Position numbers and translations under genes: made by a program. 64,000 nucleotides of DNA. It comes from Lacticaseibacillus rhamnosus. GTDB lineage: Bacteria > Bacillota > Bacilli > Lactobacillales > Lactobacillaceae. The stretch covers positions 62,001 through 126,000 of the forward strand of contig NZ_LR134331.1 in the NCBI RefSeq assembly GCF_900636965.1, read 5' to 3'. Positions 8,129 to 16,945 of this stretch are shown here, piece by piece (the stretch's first letter is position 1; the number at the start of each line of letters is the position of its first letter). The notes under the pieces were generated by a model. The model saw only the letters and a list, made by a program, of their open reading frames with translations, was not told the DNA's origin and did not search any database.

Positions 8129-9499
8129 TCATTTTGAAGCGTGTAACCGCCATTGAACCATAAACGTTAACACGGCGAGTACCGCGAGCAGCATGAAGTC
8201 AATTTGACTGCCGGTTGCATCGGCGCCAGATGGTGATAGGCGATTTTGAAACGTGATGATGGCTGACAAGCTGGCTGTTCCCAGTGATCCGGCGTATTGC
8301 TGAAGGGTGTTGAACAAAGCGTTAATGTCTGCTTTAGCTGATCCGGATACCATAGTGCTGGCGTCGGACATGGTGTTGCCAAAGCCCAGATTGAAGCCCG
8401 CTCGGAAGATGATATAAAAACCGACAATTAAGGGAATGTTCAACTGGTGAGTGAAGCTGCCAAGTAAAACGGCGCCGACAAACATTGCGGCATTACTGGT
8501 GAGTAGCAAGCGGCGGGCGCCAAAACGATCGTAAAGCGCACCGCCAATCGGTGAAACCGCGGCCCCGATCAGTGAACCGGGCAGTAGTAACAAGCCAGCC
8601 ACTGAAGCGTTGGTATGCAAGACATTTTCGGCAAAGATCGGGATGACAAATGCAATACCGATGTTGCTGAATTGCAGGATGAAGAAGTTAATCGCGCGGG
8701 CACGAATGCCGGCATTTTTGAATAGCGAAAAATTAAGCAATGGCGAATGGGTGTGTTTTAAGTGGCGGCCCATCCCGATGATGGCAATTATAAGCGCGAT
8801 GACATAGGCCCAGAAGGCACCGGTCACACCGGCCGCCGTGAACTGATCCAGCACTTCGATCAGTGAAAAGAGACCCAGCGCCAGCAAGAGGAATCCGAGG
8901 AAATCGAAGCGATCAGAGGTTGAGTGTGCTTTGACCCGAATCGTTGCTTCACCCATGAACCAGACAAGTAAGATGATGGGCATGACAAGCCAGAAAATCA
9001 TCCGCCATGACGCGTAGTAAGTTAGCAAACCGCCATATGTCGGGCCCAAAGCCGGTGCCAGCGAGGTGACCACGCTGGCCATGCCGACATAAATGCCAAG
9101 ATGTGCTTGAGGAATCGTGGTCAGGATAAGGTGGAACATTAACGGCGTGGAAACCCCGGTAGCAAGTGCCTGCAGCAGCCGACCAGCAAACAGAATCGGA
9201 AAATTCGGTGCCCAGATACACAGCAGCGTCCCCGCGAGCGCACAGCAAATGGCTGCCCGGAATAATAAACGCGTGTTGAAGCGCCGCAATAAGAAAGCGG
9301 TGGTACTCATGACCAGCGTTACCATCAGAAGATAGCCTGAGGTCAGCCACTGAACGGTTGATAACGATACATGGAGGGTTTTGATCAAGGTTGGAAAAGT
9401 GACGTTCATAGAAGTTTCCACCAGAATACCGACAAAAGTCAGCAAGCCGGCAGATAAAATGGCTAATTGCGTACGGTGTGAAACAGGTGAATTCGTCAT
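8129..9499 (-). CDS. MFS drug exporter, DHA2 (EmrB/QacA) family
   Basis: A 456-residue integral membrane protein with about 14 hydrophobic segments. The N-terminal SMNVTFPTLIKTLHVSLSTV followed by QWLTSGYLL is the typical DHA2 TM1-TM2 block, and LTYYASWRMIFWLVMPI matches motif C and the following WRWIF segment. The family exports drugs or other amphiphiles by proton antiport. No regulator lies beside it. A terminator follows. Substrates cannot be predicted. Confidence 0.9.
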   Translation of the reverse strand: MTNSPVSHRTQLAILSAGLLTFVGILVETSMNVTFPTLIKTLHVSLSTVQWLTSGYLLMVTLVMSTTAFLLRRFNTRLLFRAAICCALAGTLLCIWAPNFPILFAGRLLQALATGVSTPLMFHLILTTIPQAHLGIYVGMASVVTSLAPALGPTYGGLLTYYASWRMIFWLVMPIILLVWFMGEATIRVKAHSTSDRFDFLGFLLLALGLFSLIEVLDQFTAAGVTGAFWAYVIALIIAIIGMGRHLKHTHSPLLNFSLFKNAGIRARAINFFILQFSNIGIAFVIPIFAENVLHTNASVAGLLLLPGSLIGAAVSPIGGALYDRFGARRLLLTSNAAMFVGAVLLGSFTHQLNIPLIVGFYIIFRAGFNLGFGNTMSDASTMVSGSAKADINALFNTLQQYAGSLGTASLSAIITFQNRLSPSGADATGSQIDFMLLAVLAVLTFMVQWRLHASK

Positions 9500-9820
9500 A
9501 AGGTTGCCTTCGTTTCTATCAATTAATCTGATGCAGTATCAGGTCACTGATGACGATAGCAGATTCCAAAAATCCGCGCAAACGCAAGCAGTTTCATAGG
9601 ACCAAAATGAGGAGAAGCACGGTGAATGAAAGCAGTTTGCTGAAGTGGGTTTTGTCTGAAAGATACATACCATTGCCCCCAACGTAAACTGAAATGTGGA
9701 CGATTAAACTGATGCCATCAATAGCCTTATTTTGAACATACTGTAGTTGGATTGTAGGTGGCAGGGTTTATTTGCGCTTTTTTAGCGTTTGATACGTTTT
9801 CTGGTTATACAGCGTAACGG
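9500..9820. other. Intergenic region, no clear gene
   Basis: This contains the upstream region of the DHA2 exporter and the 3' flank of the esterase gene. A 21-codon ORF starting GTG near 9622 after GAGGAG is the only coding candidate and is not convincing. No repeat or strong palindrome is seen. Confidence 0.4.
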
Positions 9821-10990
9821 TCATGAATGCTTAGCAATAAAGGAAGTAATGTTTTGCCAAGCGCGCTGAGCCTCTGGAATTTGTGGGGTGGAAATATAGA
9901 AAATATGGTACATACCACTAAATTCGACAAACTTAACCTGAACATGAGCAGCGCGCGCTTTTTTGACGACTGTCGTACTGTCACTCAGTAGCAGCTCATG
10001 ACTACCCGTTTGGATGAGCATGGGAGGAAGGCCCTTAAAGTTCCCAAAAGCAGGTGATAAATAAGGGTCTTTCAAATTGTGTGAACCGGCGTAAGTAATG
10101 GGAACCGGATATTTAGGAGCAGTCTTGATTGTCGATGAACCAAATAAAGGATCGCTGGTAACTTTCGTATGATACGAGCTGCCACTTGCGGTTAAATCAG
10201 TCCAAGGCGAGGCCAAAACGAGTGCTCGAGGTAATGCAAGCTTATGATCACGGAGGTATAGGGTTAATGCAAGTGAAAGACCGGCACCTGAAGAGTCACC
10301 AGCAATTATAATGTTTTGAGGCTGATAGCCGTGCTGCAGCAACCAACGATAGCCGTCAATGGCATCGTTCAATGCTGCAGGGAACCGATACTTTGGCGCA
10401 GTGCGATAATCTAATGAAAAAACGGTCGCGTGATGATCCGATTGTGAGTAACGCAGAGCGGCTTGGTTATAAGTGTTACTAAAGCCGCTTAGATAACCAC
10501 CACCGTGAATTTGATAAACGACTTTTTTTGATGCATCGGGCTGCTTTTTTGAAAGTAAGTAAGCACGTGCATGCTTGAGATGAACTTCTTGATTTCGATA
10601 GGTCTTAGGTGGTTGCCAATCCTGGAAGTGGTAATTAGATGGTGTCTCCATTTTTTTAATGATAAACGACTCGCCATGTTGTGACTCATAGTGGCGATTA
10701 ATCATCTGAAAAGCGTTATTAATAAGATTGCCAGACAATGAAACCTTTAGATTTGGCCGAGTCAAAGCGGTTGTTAGACAGGCAATGAAGAACAAACCGA
10801 TGGAGATTAAAGAGATTTGCCAAAGCCGTACTATTCGTTGTGATTGTTTCAGATAAATTAAACCGGCAATCAGGATAAGCAGGATGATATATTCAAAAGT
10901 CTTGACCCTCAAGAAAACTGCGACTATAAAAATCAAGGCAAACAAAATCGCGGTCATAGCATAGAAACAAATTGTTTTCTTTTTTGACAT
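9821..10990 (-). CDS. Membrane-anchored alpha/beta hydrolase (HSL-type esterase)
   Basis: A 389-residue protein. The first about 80 residues hold two to three hydrophobic helices, so the enzyme is anchored with the catalytic domain probably outside. The domain has the hormone-sensitive-lipase oxyanion motif QIHGGGYLSGF, the nucleophile elbow AGDSSGAG, and a C-terminal SGMYHIF with the catalytic His. The acid residue is probably in QTGSHELLLSDS. A strong AAGGAGATC site precedes the start. It is divergent from a TetR-family gene interrupted by an IS30-type element, so this regulator's control of the esterase may be lost. The substrate (short-chain ester or acylated compound) is unknown. Confidence 0.85.
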   Translation of the reverse strand: MSKKKTICFYAMTAILFALIFIVAVFLRVKTFEYIILLILIAGLIYLKQSQRIVRLWQISLISIGLFFIACLTTALTRPNLKVSLSGNLINNAFQMINRHYESQHGESFIIKKMETPSNYHFQDWQPPKTYRNQEVHLKHARAYLLSKKQPDASKKVVYQIHGGGYLSGFSNTYNQAALRYSQSDHHATVFSLDYRTAPKYRFPAALNDAIDGYRWLLQHGYQPQNIIIAGDSSGAGLSLALTLYLRDHKLALPRALVLASPWTDLTASGSSYHTKVTSDPLFGSSTIKTAPKYPVPITYAGSHNLKDPYLSPAFGNFKGLPPMLIQTGSHELLLSDSTTVVKKARAAHVQVKFVEFSGMYHIFYISTPQIPEAQRAWQNITSFIAKHS

Positions 10991-11297
10991 CTGAACGATC
11001 TCCTTAATAAATAAACTTATTATGTTTCCAAGTATTAATGCCCTTAGTCTAGTGGCCTATATTAAGAAAAAGAAGTATCAAAATGGGCAGGAATGTTACT
11101 TTAACTTGAAAGTTGGGCCAAAAAAGGTCACGCTAAAAAAGAAGGTGATCTTGATGAGTAAATTTCAGGAAACGGATCAAACCATCCAGCAGGCTTTTTT
11201 CAAAGTACTGGCTGCTGAGCCTTTTGAAACAATCACAATAAATAAGATCTGTTCTGCAGCAAAAATCAGTCGAACAACTTTTTATCGTCATTATATG

Positions 11298-11309
11298 GAT
11301 AAATACGCG
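11298..11309. repeat. Target site duplication, left copy
   Basis: GATAAATACGCG, identical to 12490-12501, flanks the IS30-type element and lies within the coding sequence of the TetR gene (codons Asp-Lys-Tyr-Ala). Confidence 0.85.
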
Positions 11310-12489
11310 CCCTCAATTTTCAAGTCAAGTGCAACGATGATAACGAATTCTTGATAGTGGTCTAGGCTGTTACGCCATGCATCGGTAGTAATCGCATGGG
11401 CGAAGATAGTTCAGAATACGTCTGGGACGATGGTTCAGTGCGGATTGGACTGCTTGAATTTCAACCAGGGTAACTGCTCTGAGAGACTTCCCTTTCGGGA
11501 AGAATTCCCTAAGCAGTCCATTGGCGTTCTCGTTTGTGCCACGCTCCCAAGGCGAGTACGGATGTGCGAAGTAAATCTGGGTTCCAACAATCTCTGATAA
11601 CTTGGCAAACTCGGAACCATTGTCAAAAGTGATACTCTCAAATTCCTTGGCCCCGTAGTCGTCGATCGTGTCCTGCAAGGCTTTAAGGCAGGTGCCCGCA
11701 TGATAGTCAGGAATCTTGACGATGATCTCAGTCCGGCTGTACCGTTCTGTGAGCGTCATTAATGCTGGCTCATCAGCTAAGCGAATACCTTTGACCAAGT
11801 CGCCTTCCCAATGTCCCACGCCTGTGCGGTCATTCACGGCCGCAGGACGCAACTCGATTGAGTCGCCGTATATCTTCTTATTCTTGCGCTTGTGGGCGTT
11901 CTTATAGCCTTTGATGCGGCGTCGGAGCTTCTTGGGAAGTGTCATGTTGTCTAGCTCAAGCAGCCCGGCGTCGATGTAGCGATACACAGTTGTCGTTGAA
12001 GGGCAAGCCTTGCCCTGGTCGCGATAGAAGTGTACGAAGCTATCAACGCTGTGTACGCGCGGCTTACGAGTAAGCTCCCTGGCGAGAGCCTTGAAGAACG
12101 CACGGCCGGTCTTAAGAAAGGCGTAGTGACCGGTTCTATCGCGTTTACGGTCGTGCATGGCTTGGGCAGTTTCCGCAAGATAGACTTGATGCGAGTGACG
12201 CTTCGAGTCGAGCTGAGTTACAGATCCACGCGTGATTTCTCGTGAGATTGTCGCTTTACTGCGATGAAGCTTCTGTGCAATCACGGTCGCGGTGTCACCA
12301 GCAGCCTGAAGGGCCTGAATTGTAGCACGGTCGCTAAAACTGAGTTGTTGGTAATGCTTGTGGGTGTTAGTCTGAGAGTGGGTCATGAAGATTCCTGCTT
12401 TCTTGTTTAGCTAGCACTAACAAGAATAGGTCTTCATGGCCTTTATGGTCTAGTCGTCAGGGTGTTGCACTTGAATTGTAAACTGGGGG
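11310..12489 (-). mobile_element. IS30-family insertion sequence (1180 bp)
   Basis: Ends are imperfect inverted repeats of about 26 bp: the left begins CCCTCAATTTTCAAGTCAAG, and the right, read inward, begins CCCCCAGTTTACAATTCAAG; both continue TGCAAC. One transposase gene fills the element on the minus strand. The flanks carry GATAAATACGCG on both sides (11298-11309 and 12490-12501), a 12-bp target duplication, longer than the 2-3 bp usually given for IS30 elements. The ORF and both ends look intact. Confidence 0.9.
11370..12386 (-). CDS. IS30-family transposase
   Basis: A 338-residue DDE transposase. The N-terminal helix-turn-helix YQQLSFSDRATIQALQAAG and HRSKATISREITRG is typical of IS30. 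The catalytic triad appears as GHWEGDLVKG (first Asp), ITFDNGSEF (second Asp) and WERGTNENANGLLREFFPKG (Glu), the usual IS30 signature. The start ATG at 12386 follows GCAGGAA. Length and motifs are complete, so the element is probably still active. Confidence 0.95.
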   Translation of the reverse strand: MTHSQTNTHKHYQQLSFSDRATIQALQAAGDTATVIAQKLHRSKATISREITRGSVTQLDSKRHSHQVYLAETAQAMHDRKRDRTGHYAFLKTGRAFFKALARELTRKPRVHSVDSFVHFYRDQGKACPSTTTVYRYIDAGLLELDNMTLPKKLRRRIKGYKNAHKRKNKKIYGDSIELRPAAVNDRTGVGHWEGDLVKGIRLADEPALMTLTERYSRTEIIVKIPDYHAGTCLKALQDTIDDYGAKEFESITFDNGSEFAKLSEIVGTQIYFAHPYSPWERGTNENANGLLREFFPKGKSLRAVTLVEIQAVQSALNHRPRRILNYLRPCDYYRCMA

Positions 12490-12501
12490 GATAAATACGC
12501 G
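12490..12501. repeat. Target site duplication, right copy
   Basis: The second copy of GATAAATACGCG, directly after the right inverted repeat; the TetR reading frame continues from here. Confidence 0.85.
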
Positions 12502-13027
12502 CTTCTTAGCAAGGTTAATCATGCGTTTTCTTCGGCACTAGCAGCTTATCTACAACGCAGAATTCATCAGACAAACATTGCGGATACGTTAGTCTTGATC
12601 GCCAAATATTTATCCACCAACGCCAAACCTATTAGTGACTTACTACGTGTACACACACCCGAAAGTGATCTAAGTGCATCATTTCAGAAGATTTTCCATG
12701 CGAAATTCGCTCGCTATATCGACTATGAGCTTTCCAAAGGCGCTGTGACGGCTTTTCCAGTTGCTTACTTGATTGAACTATATGTGGCAATCGCGATGGT
12801 TTTCTTAAGTTACTCTTTAAAAAAGGGGCTGGACGTTGCTGTTGTTCAGTCACTAAACGATTTTCAAAAGCAAATTTTCACTGAAAAAAGTGAAAATTAG
12901 GCTAACAGCGGTGGTTATCTCGATTTGGTTAACCATTTATTGATTGGTCAGCCTACGGAATTTTGGGAGTTTGTACGACATTCACGTTGAGCTTTCCATG
13001 ATAAGTGTTCCAAAAATGCCAAAAAAC

Positions 13028-13057
13028 AACGTTAATCGGCAAAAACCATACGTTTAT
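13028..13057 (+). promoter_or_regulatory. LytTR-type direct repeat (bacteriocin-regulon box)
   Basis: AACGTTAAT (13028-13036) and TACGTTTAT (13049-13057) are a direct repeat with a 21-bp period and 12-bp spacer. Both halves match the LytTR consensus fully. The spacer CGGCAAAAACCA is nearly the same as that of the copy at 6853. TATATT at 13090 follows after 32 nt, as in the first copy. Confidence 0.8.
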
Positions 13058-13089
13058 TTTTTAACCGCATGCTATTGAGTCTTTCAGGT

Positions 13090-13095
13090 TATATT
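13090..13095 (+). promoter_or_regulatory. -10 box of second LytTR-type promoter
   Basis: TATATT is placed 32 nt after the direct repeat. The predicted start of transcription is near 13102, just before the GGAAGGCGG ribosome binding site of the next gene. Confidence 0.55.
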
Positions 13096-13129
13096 GGAGA
13101 AAACAAACTTGGAAGGCGGTATGTGAGTC

Positions 13130-13504
13130 ATGACAGAAAAAGAGCGTTTCCGGAAATTTGTTCGCAATGGATTTCGAAAAGATGAAGAATTGGGTATCCC
13201 CTATCATCTCTATTGCCTAGCCCATGCAGTTTTGATAGCAGTCCCGCTTGGATTCATTGTATCCGCGGTGTTTTATGCAATGGATTTGCGGGACTTATAT
13301 GGTACTGTGTACGCTTTTAATATGGGCGTTATTGTGTTTTTGATGTTTGAGCTGGACATCGATTGGCGCATTGAGAAGAATGAATTTTTGCCTGAGCGAG
13401 TCTCCAAGTTGCAATGGGTCATTCGTATTTTGGCGAGTGTGCTCGTTTCCGGACTCTTCTTTTATTTTCATGAAACAACAGTTATCCAGCAATTTGTGAA
13501 GTAA
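13130..13504 (+). CDS. Small membrane protein under LytTR-type promoter
   Basis: A 124-residue protein with a charged N terminus (MTEKERFRKFVRNGFRKDEE) and three predicted membrane helices (about residues 29-51, 62-78 and 101-116). I do not recognise the family. GGAAGGCGG precedes the ATG. The promoter carries the full LytTR direct repeat, so expression probably answers a peptide-pheromone two-component system. Size and topology would suit a bacteriocin immunity protein or accessory membrane factor, but no bacteriocin precursor gene is seen in the window. A terminator follows about 90 nt downstream. Confidence 0.8.
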   Translation: MTEKERFRKFVRNGFRKDEELGIPYHLYCLAHAVLIAVPLGFIVSAVFYAMDLRDLYGTVYAFNMGVIVFLMFELDIDWRIEKNEFLPERVSKLQWVIRILASVLVSGLFFYFHETTVIQQFVK

Positions 13505-13592
13505 GACCGAGCAACACATTGCCTTTTGCATGTTATGAGTTGACTTGTTCCAAAATAGGGCAATCGGTGCCCGCCTGTTTTCAGGGACGAAA

Positions 13593-13630
13593 AAAACACC
13601 TGTCGCATTGATGAAACGACAGGTGTTTTT
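13593..13630. terminator. Intrinsic terminator, bidirectional
   Basis: AAAACACCTGTCG pairs with CGACAGGTGTTTTT around a short loop, with A and T runs on both sides. It can serve the small membrane protein gene and the minus-strand exporter gene. Confidence 0.85.
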
Positions 13631-13696
13631 ATTGCTGCTGGCGATAAGGACCATCAGTTTTATTTGCAAATGTTATAGCTGACAAAATGCACTGGT

Positions 13697-16600
13697 TCAC
13701 GCGCGAGAATGCATTCCTGAGCGATTGGGCTTAGCTGCTTGTTTAGGCGTGGTTGGGGCAGGTGTTTTTGGTGAAGGATCAGCATGCGGTCCGGGACCCT
13801 CAGGATGATTGTTTTGCTTCATTTGTCTGTCAGTCATACTGATCACACTGGACATAACCAGCGGGAGTAGGAAGACGAGCAGGATGAGACCAATGATGAC
13901 AGCCAGCGCAACCTGAATCAAAGTGGTAATGCCAGATGGAATCATCGCTGCGAACGTACCGCTTAGGATGATCGCTGCCGAGATGACGACTGCGCCAATG
14001 ACACTGGCGGCTTTGGTGATGCGTTGTGTCATCGTGCCACCTTCCAAGGCATTGTCACGGTAGCGAACCATGAGGAAGATACTGTAATCTACCCCTAACG
14101 CGACAAGCATGATGAAGGTGAAGAATGGTGTGTTCCAGGTTAGCATATCCCGGCCAAGCACATAGGTTGAGAATAGCTTAGTCAGACCCAGTGAGGTGAC
14201 ATACGCCATGAGTAACGTTGAAATGATGCTGATAGGTTGAATTAACGAACGCGTCACGACGATCAGCGCAATGCCGATGCCGATGATCATGATGGCGGCG
14301 GTTCGTTCAAAGTCACCATTTGCCAGGTCTTGAAGATCCGCTGTTTGTGAAGTTTGACCACCAATGGCAATGGTGGCGTCATCAAGCGGTGTATGCTTCA
14401 GTTTGGCCGTCAGATCGGTTTTGATCGCTCTGATTTGTTGGGCGGCAGCATCGGTACTTGGATCGCCTTTTAACACAACCGTTAATTTGGTGATTTTATT
14501 GCCGTCTGACATGTAAGTCGATAAGGCTGGCTTAAAGGTTTTACTTTTCAAAGTTTCATTGGGGATGTAGAACTTCTTCCCCAAATAGGAATGCTGCAGT
14601 TCGGTCAGATATTGTTTCATACTGGTACTGCCGTCTGCAATCGTGCCGAGGGCTTGATCGGCGGAAGTAAGGCCACTTTGCATGGCGGTTACTTGTTGCG
14701 AGATGGCTTTGACTTTCGTATTCAGCGTTTGGACGCCGGTGTTGACTTGATCAGCACCACTGGCAATTTGCGCGGCGCCATTCGTGAGGGTACCGTTTTG
14801 TGCGGCGAGCTTAGCGGATCCGGAACTGAGCTGGTTGACCCCGGAAACCAAGGATGGTACCTGGCTGTTCAATGAGTTAATCCCACTGTTTAGTTGTTGA
14901 GTGCCGTTCGTGAGGGTGCCAATACCGCTGTTTAGCGCAGTTGTACCCGCGTTTAGCTGTTTGAGCCCGTTACCCATCGCAGCAGTGCCGTCATTTAGTT
15001 TTTGAACATCGGTAGAGAATTGATTGATTTCATTTAAAATCGGCTGGGTTAACCGATCGGCGCTGGTTAGACCATTGATTTTAGCGATGATATCTTTGGC
15101 AATCCCTGCTACGCCTTGAAGCTGATCATTGAGAGTTGCCATACCAGTGGTTAATTCACCGGATTTGCTGCTAAGTTGACTCATGCCGTTAGCAAGCACC
15201 GTGCTATTGCTATTTAAGGTGTTCATGCCTTTAGCTAGTTGCGTCGAACCGGTGCTCAAGGTGTTGACACCTGAGCTGAGAGCCGGCATTTGATCATTCA
15301 ATTGGCCAAGGCCGCTGTTTAGGGATGTTACCCCTGACGTGTACTGGCTTATCCCGCTGTTGAGACTGGAAGCACCGGAAGAAAGCGTTGTGGTACCGTT
15401 TGCCAGTGTCTGAACCTGTTGGGTACTTCCGGCAACATTGGCATTTTTGATTTGGGTATTGGCATCGTTGAGACCAGCCTGGACTTGCTTCAAGCCTTTA
15501 ACACTTTGAGTTAAGCCGGCAGTGATGGTTTTCAGCTGATCGTTTAGATACAACGATTTAATCTGACTACCGCCGGGCTGGGTTACTGAAGCAACGGTTT
15601 TGACGCCTTTTTCTTTTTGTAGGTAGTTGGTCAGGTCGTCAATGGTGCCCAAGGTGGTTTGGGTGTTCAGCGCCTGCTTGCTTTGAATATAGATGGTTGT
15701 CGGTGAAGCCATGCCTTTTGAATAATGATCCTGAATCAAGCGGTAGCCGACTTTGGATTGGAGGGTTTCCGGTAATTCATCGGCGTTGTTAAAGTTCAGC
15801 GTCTGGTTGACGTTCAACAGAAACGGAATGGCGATAATGCCGATGACGCCCAGCGTGATGAGCGGCCGCGCGATGGCAAGCTTGGAAAGGCCATGCCAAA
15901 GTCTGCTTGTGCTGTGGCCGTTGAGGTTCTTACTTGGCCAGAATAGCTTTTCACCCATGGTTGCCATGAAGAACATGTTTAAGGTTAGCAAAACGGTCAA
16001 AAGAATGAGCACGCCGATCGCAACCCCAACTGCGGACCGGTAGAACTTGAAGTTGGCAAGGCCGAGCACGGAGAACCCGATCAGAACCGACAGCCCGGAA
16101 TATAGAATCGTTCGACCACCAAAACGACGGGCGATTCTTGCTGCTTTGGTCTTGGGAATGCCTTGCGACAGTGCTGCTTTGAAGTCATCGTATAGAAGAA
16201 TATTGTAATCTGTCCCAATCCCGAACAAAACCACAACCAGAAAGACTTGGGTGAAATTGGAGATCGGGAAGTTAACCTTGTCTGCCAAGGTCATGATGAT
16301 GTTCAGTGATGTTAAGAAAGAAATCGCCACGGTTAGTAATGACACTAACGGAACAATTGGCGAACGGAAAACGATAATTAACACAATGAAAATGAAGATA
16401 GCCGCGATAATCTCGGTTTTTTGAATGCCTTTTTCGGTCACGCTCGCAAAATCATCATTAAGGACATCGCTGCCAGTCACGTAGGTTTTCACATGGCTGG
16501 TTTTGATTTGTCGTTCGAGATCGCGCGTCTGCGGACCAACCTGACCTTTCGCTTTAACGTCAACCAATGCCATTTGGGTCGTGCCATCCTTGGCATCAAG

Positions 16601-16945
16601 CTGCTTTTTGGTTTCGGCATTATCGGATGACTTAGTGACGTTGATGATTTTAACGGCTTTGGAGTCCTTGAGTTTGGCTAAAGTTTGATTGATCGCGCGT
16701 TTTTGCGTTGTCGAAAGCTTGTCGTCGCCGTTACTGAAGACAAGGGCAAATGAGCGCACCTTTTGATTATGGTTGGCTTTTTTCTCAATTGTCGCGGCAA
16801 TTTGGCTTTCTTCGCTTTTGGGTAGCGATAAGGCGCCTTTATCACGAACAATGCCGGATACGTCGGGCATGGTTAAAAGTGCCACCAAAATCACGACAAG
16901 CCAGAAGATAAGTGAGGGGATATGGCGGTCGTGAAGCTTTTTCAA
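13697..16945 (-). CDS. MMPL/RND-family membrane exporter
   Basis: A 1082-residue transporter with a first TM near residues 10-28, a six-helix membrane block near 170-370 containing FGIGTDYNILLYDDFK, and a second block near 885-1035 containing ALGVDYSIFLMVRYRD; these are the paired GxxxDY motifs of MMPL proteins. Between them lies an extracellular region of about 480 residues with many degenerate LNSG/LSSG repeats (about 460-760), a pattern also seen in YhgE/Pip-type proteins. The C-terminal tail is Pro- and Lys-rich. Translation starts at TTG 16945, overlapping the TGA of the TetR gene, so the two are coupled. The substrate is unknown; lipids, peptides or drugs are typical. Confidence 0.88.
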   Translation of the reverse strand: MKKLHDRHIPSLIFWLVVILVALLTMPDVSGIVRDKGALSLPKSEESQIAATIEKKANHNQKVRSFALVFSNGDDKLSTTQKRAINQTLAKLKDSKAVKIINVTKSSDNAETKKQLDAKDGTTQMALVDVKAKGQVGPQTRDLERQIKTSHVKTYVTGSDVLNDDFASVTEKGIQKTEIIAAIFIFIVLIIVFRSPIVPLVSLLTVAISFLTSLNIIMTLADKVNFPISNFTQVFLVVVLFGIGTDYNILLYDDFKAALSQGIPKTKAARIARRFGGRTILYSGLSVLIGFSVLGLANFKFYRSAVGVAIGVLILLTVLLTLNMFFMATMGEKLFWPSKNLNGHSTSRLWHGLSKLAIARPLITLGVIGIIAIPFLLNVNQTLNFNNADELPETLQSKVGYRLIQDHYSKGMASPTTIYIQSKQALNTQTTLGTIDDLTNYLQKEKGVKTVASVTQPGGSQIKSLYLNDQLKTITAGLTQSVKGLKQVQAGLNDANTQIKNANVAGSTQQVQTLANGTTTLSSGASSLNSGISQYTSGVTSLNSGLGQLNDQMPALSSGVNTLSTGSTQLAKGMNTLNSNSTVLANGMSQLSSKSGELTTGMATLNDQLQGVAGIAKDIIAKINGLTSADRLTQPILNEINQFSTDVQKLNDGTAAMGNGLKQLNAGTTALNSGIGTLTNGTQQLNSGINSLNSQVPSLVSGVNQLSSGSAKLAAQNGTLTNGAAQIASGADQVNTGVQTLNTKVKAISQQVTAMQSGLTSADQALGTIADGSTSMKQYLTELQHSYLGKKFYIPNETLKSKTFKPALSTYMSDGNKITKLTVVLKGDPSTDAAAQQIRAIKTDLTAKLKHTPLDDATIAIGGQTSQTADLQDLANGDFERTAAIMIIGIGIALIVVTRSLIQPISIISTLLMAYVTSLGLTKLFSTYVLGRDMLTWNTPFFTFIMLVALGVDYSIFLMVRYRDNALEGGTMTQRITKAASVIGAVVISAAIILSGTFAAMIPSGITTLIQVALAVIIGLILLVFLLPLVMSSVISMTDRQMKQNNHPEGPGPHADPSPKTPAPTTPKQAAKPNRSGMHSRA

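Larger units (their letters stand above)
11154..12900 (+). pseudogene. TetR-family regulator interrupted by IS30-type element
   Basis: The first 52 codons (11154-11309) encode a TetR helix-turn-helix: TIQQAFFKVLAAEPFETITI followed by NKICSAAKISRTTFYRHYMDKYA. The reading resumes in the same frame at 12502 after the inserted element and its duplicated target, giving LLSKVNHAFSSALAAYL and the rest of the ligand-binding domain to the TAG at 12898-12900. The reconstructed protein would have about 184 residues, a normal TetR length. GAAGGTGA precedes the ATG. The N-terminal fragment now runs into IS sequence and stops at 11354. It is divergent from the membrane esterase, the likely target. Excision at the 12-bp repeat would restore it. 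Confidence 0.88.

Noticed and set aside
9622-9687. A 21-codon ORF with GAGGAG upstream
   Set aside because: Very short, polar, no conserved features; support is too weak.
14760-15480. Repetitive DNA coding SG/LNSG patterns in the exporter, possible tandem repeat array
   Set aside because: The repeats are degenerate amino-acid repeats within the long loop of the MMPL protein, not a DNA tandem array or CRISPR.
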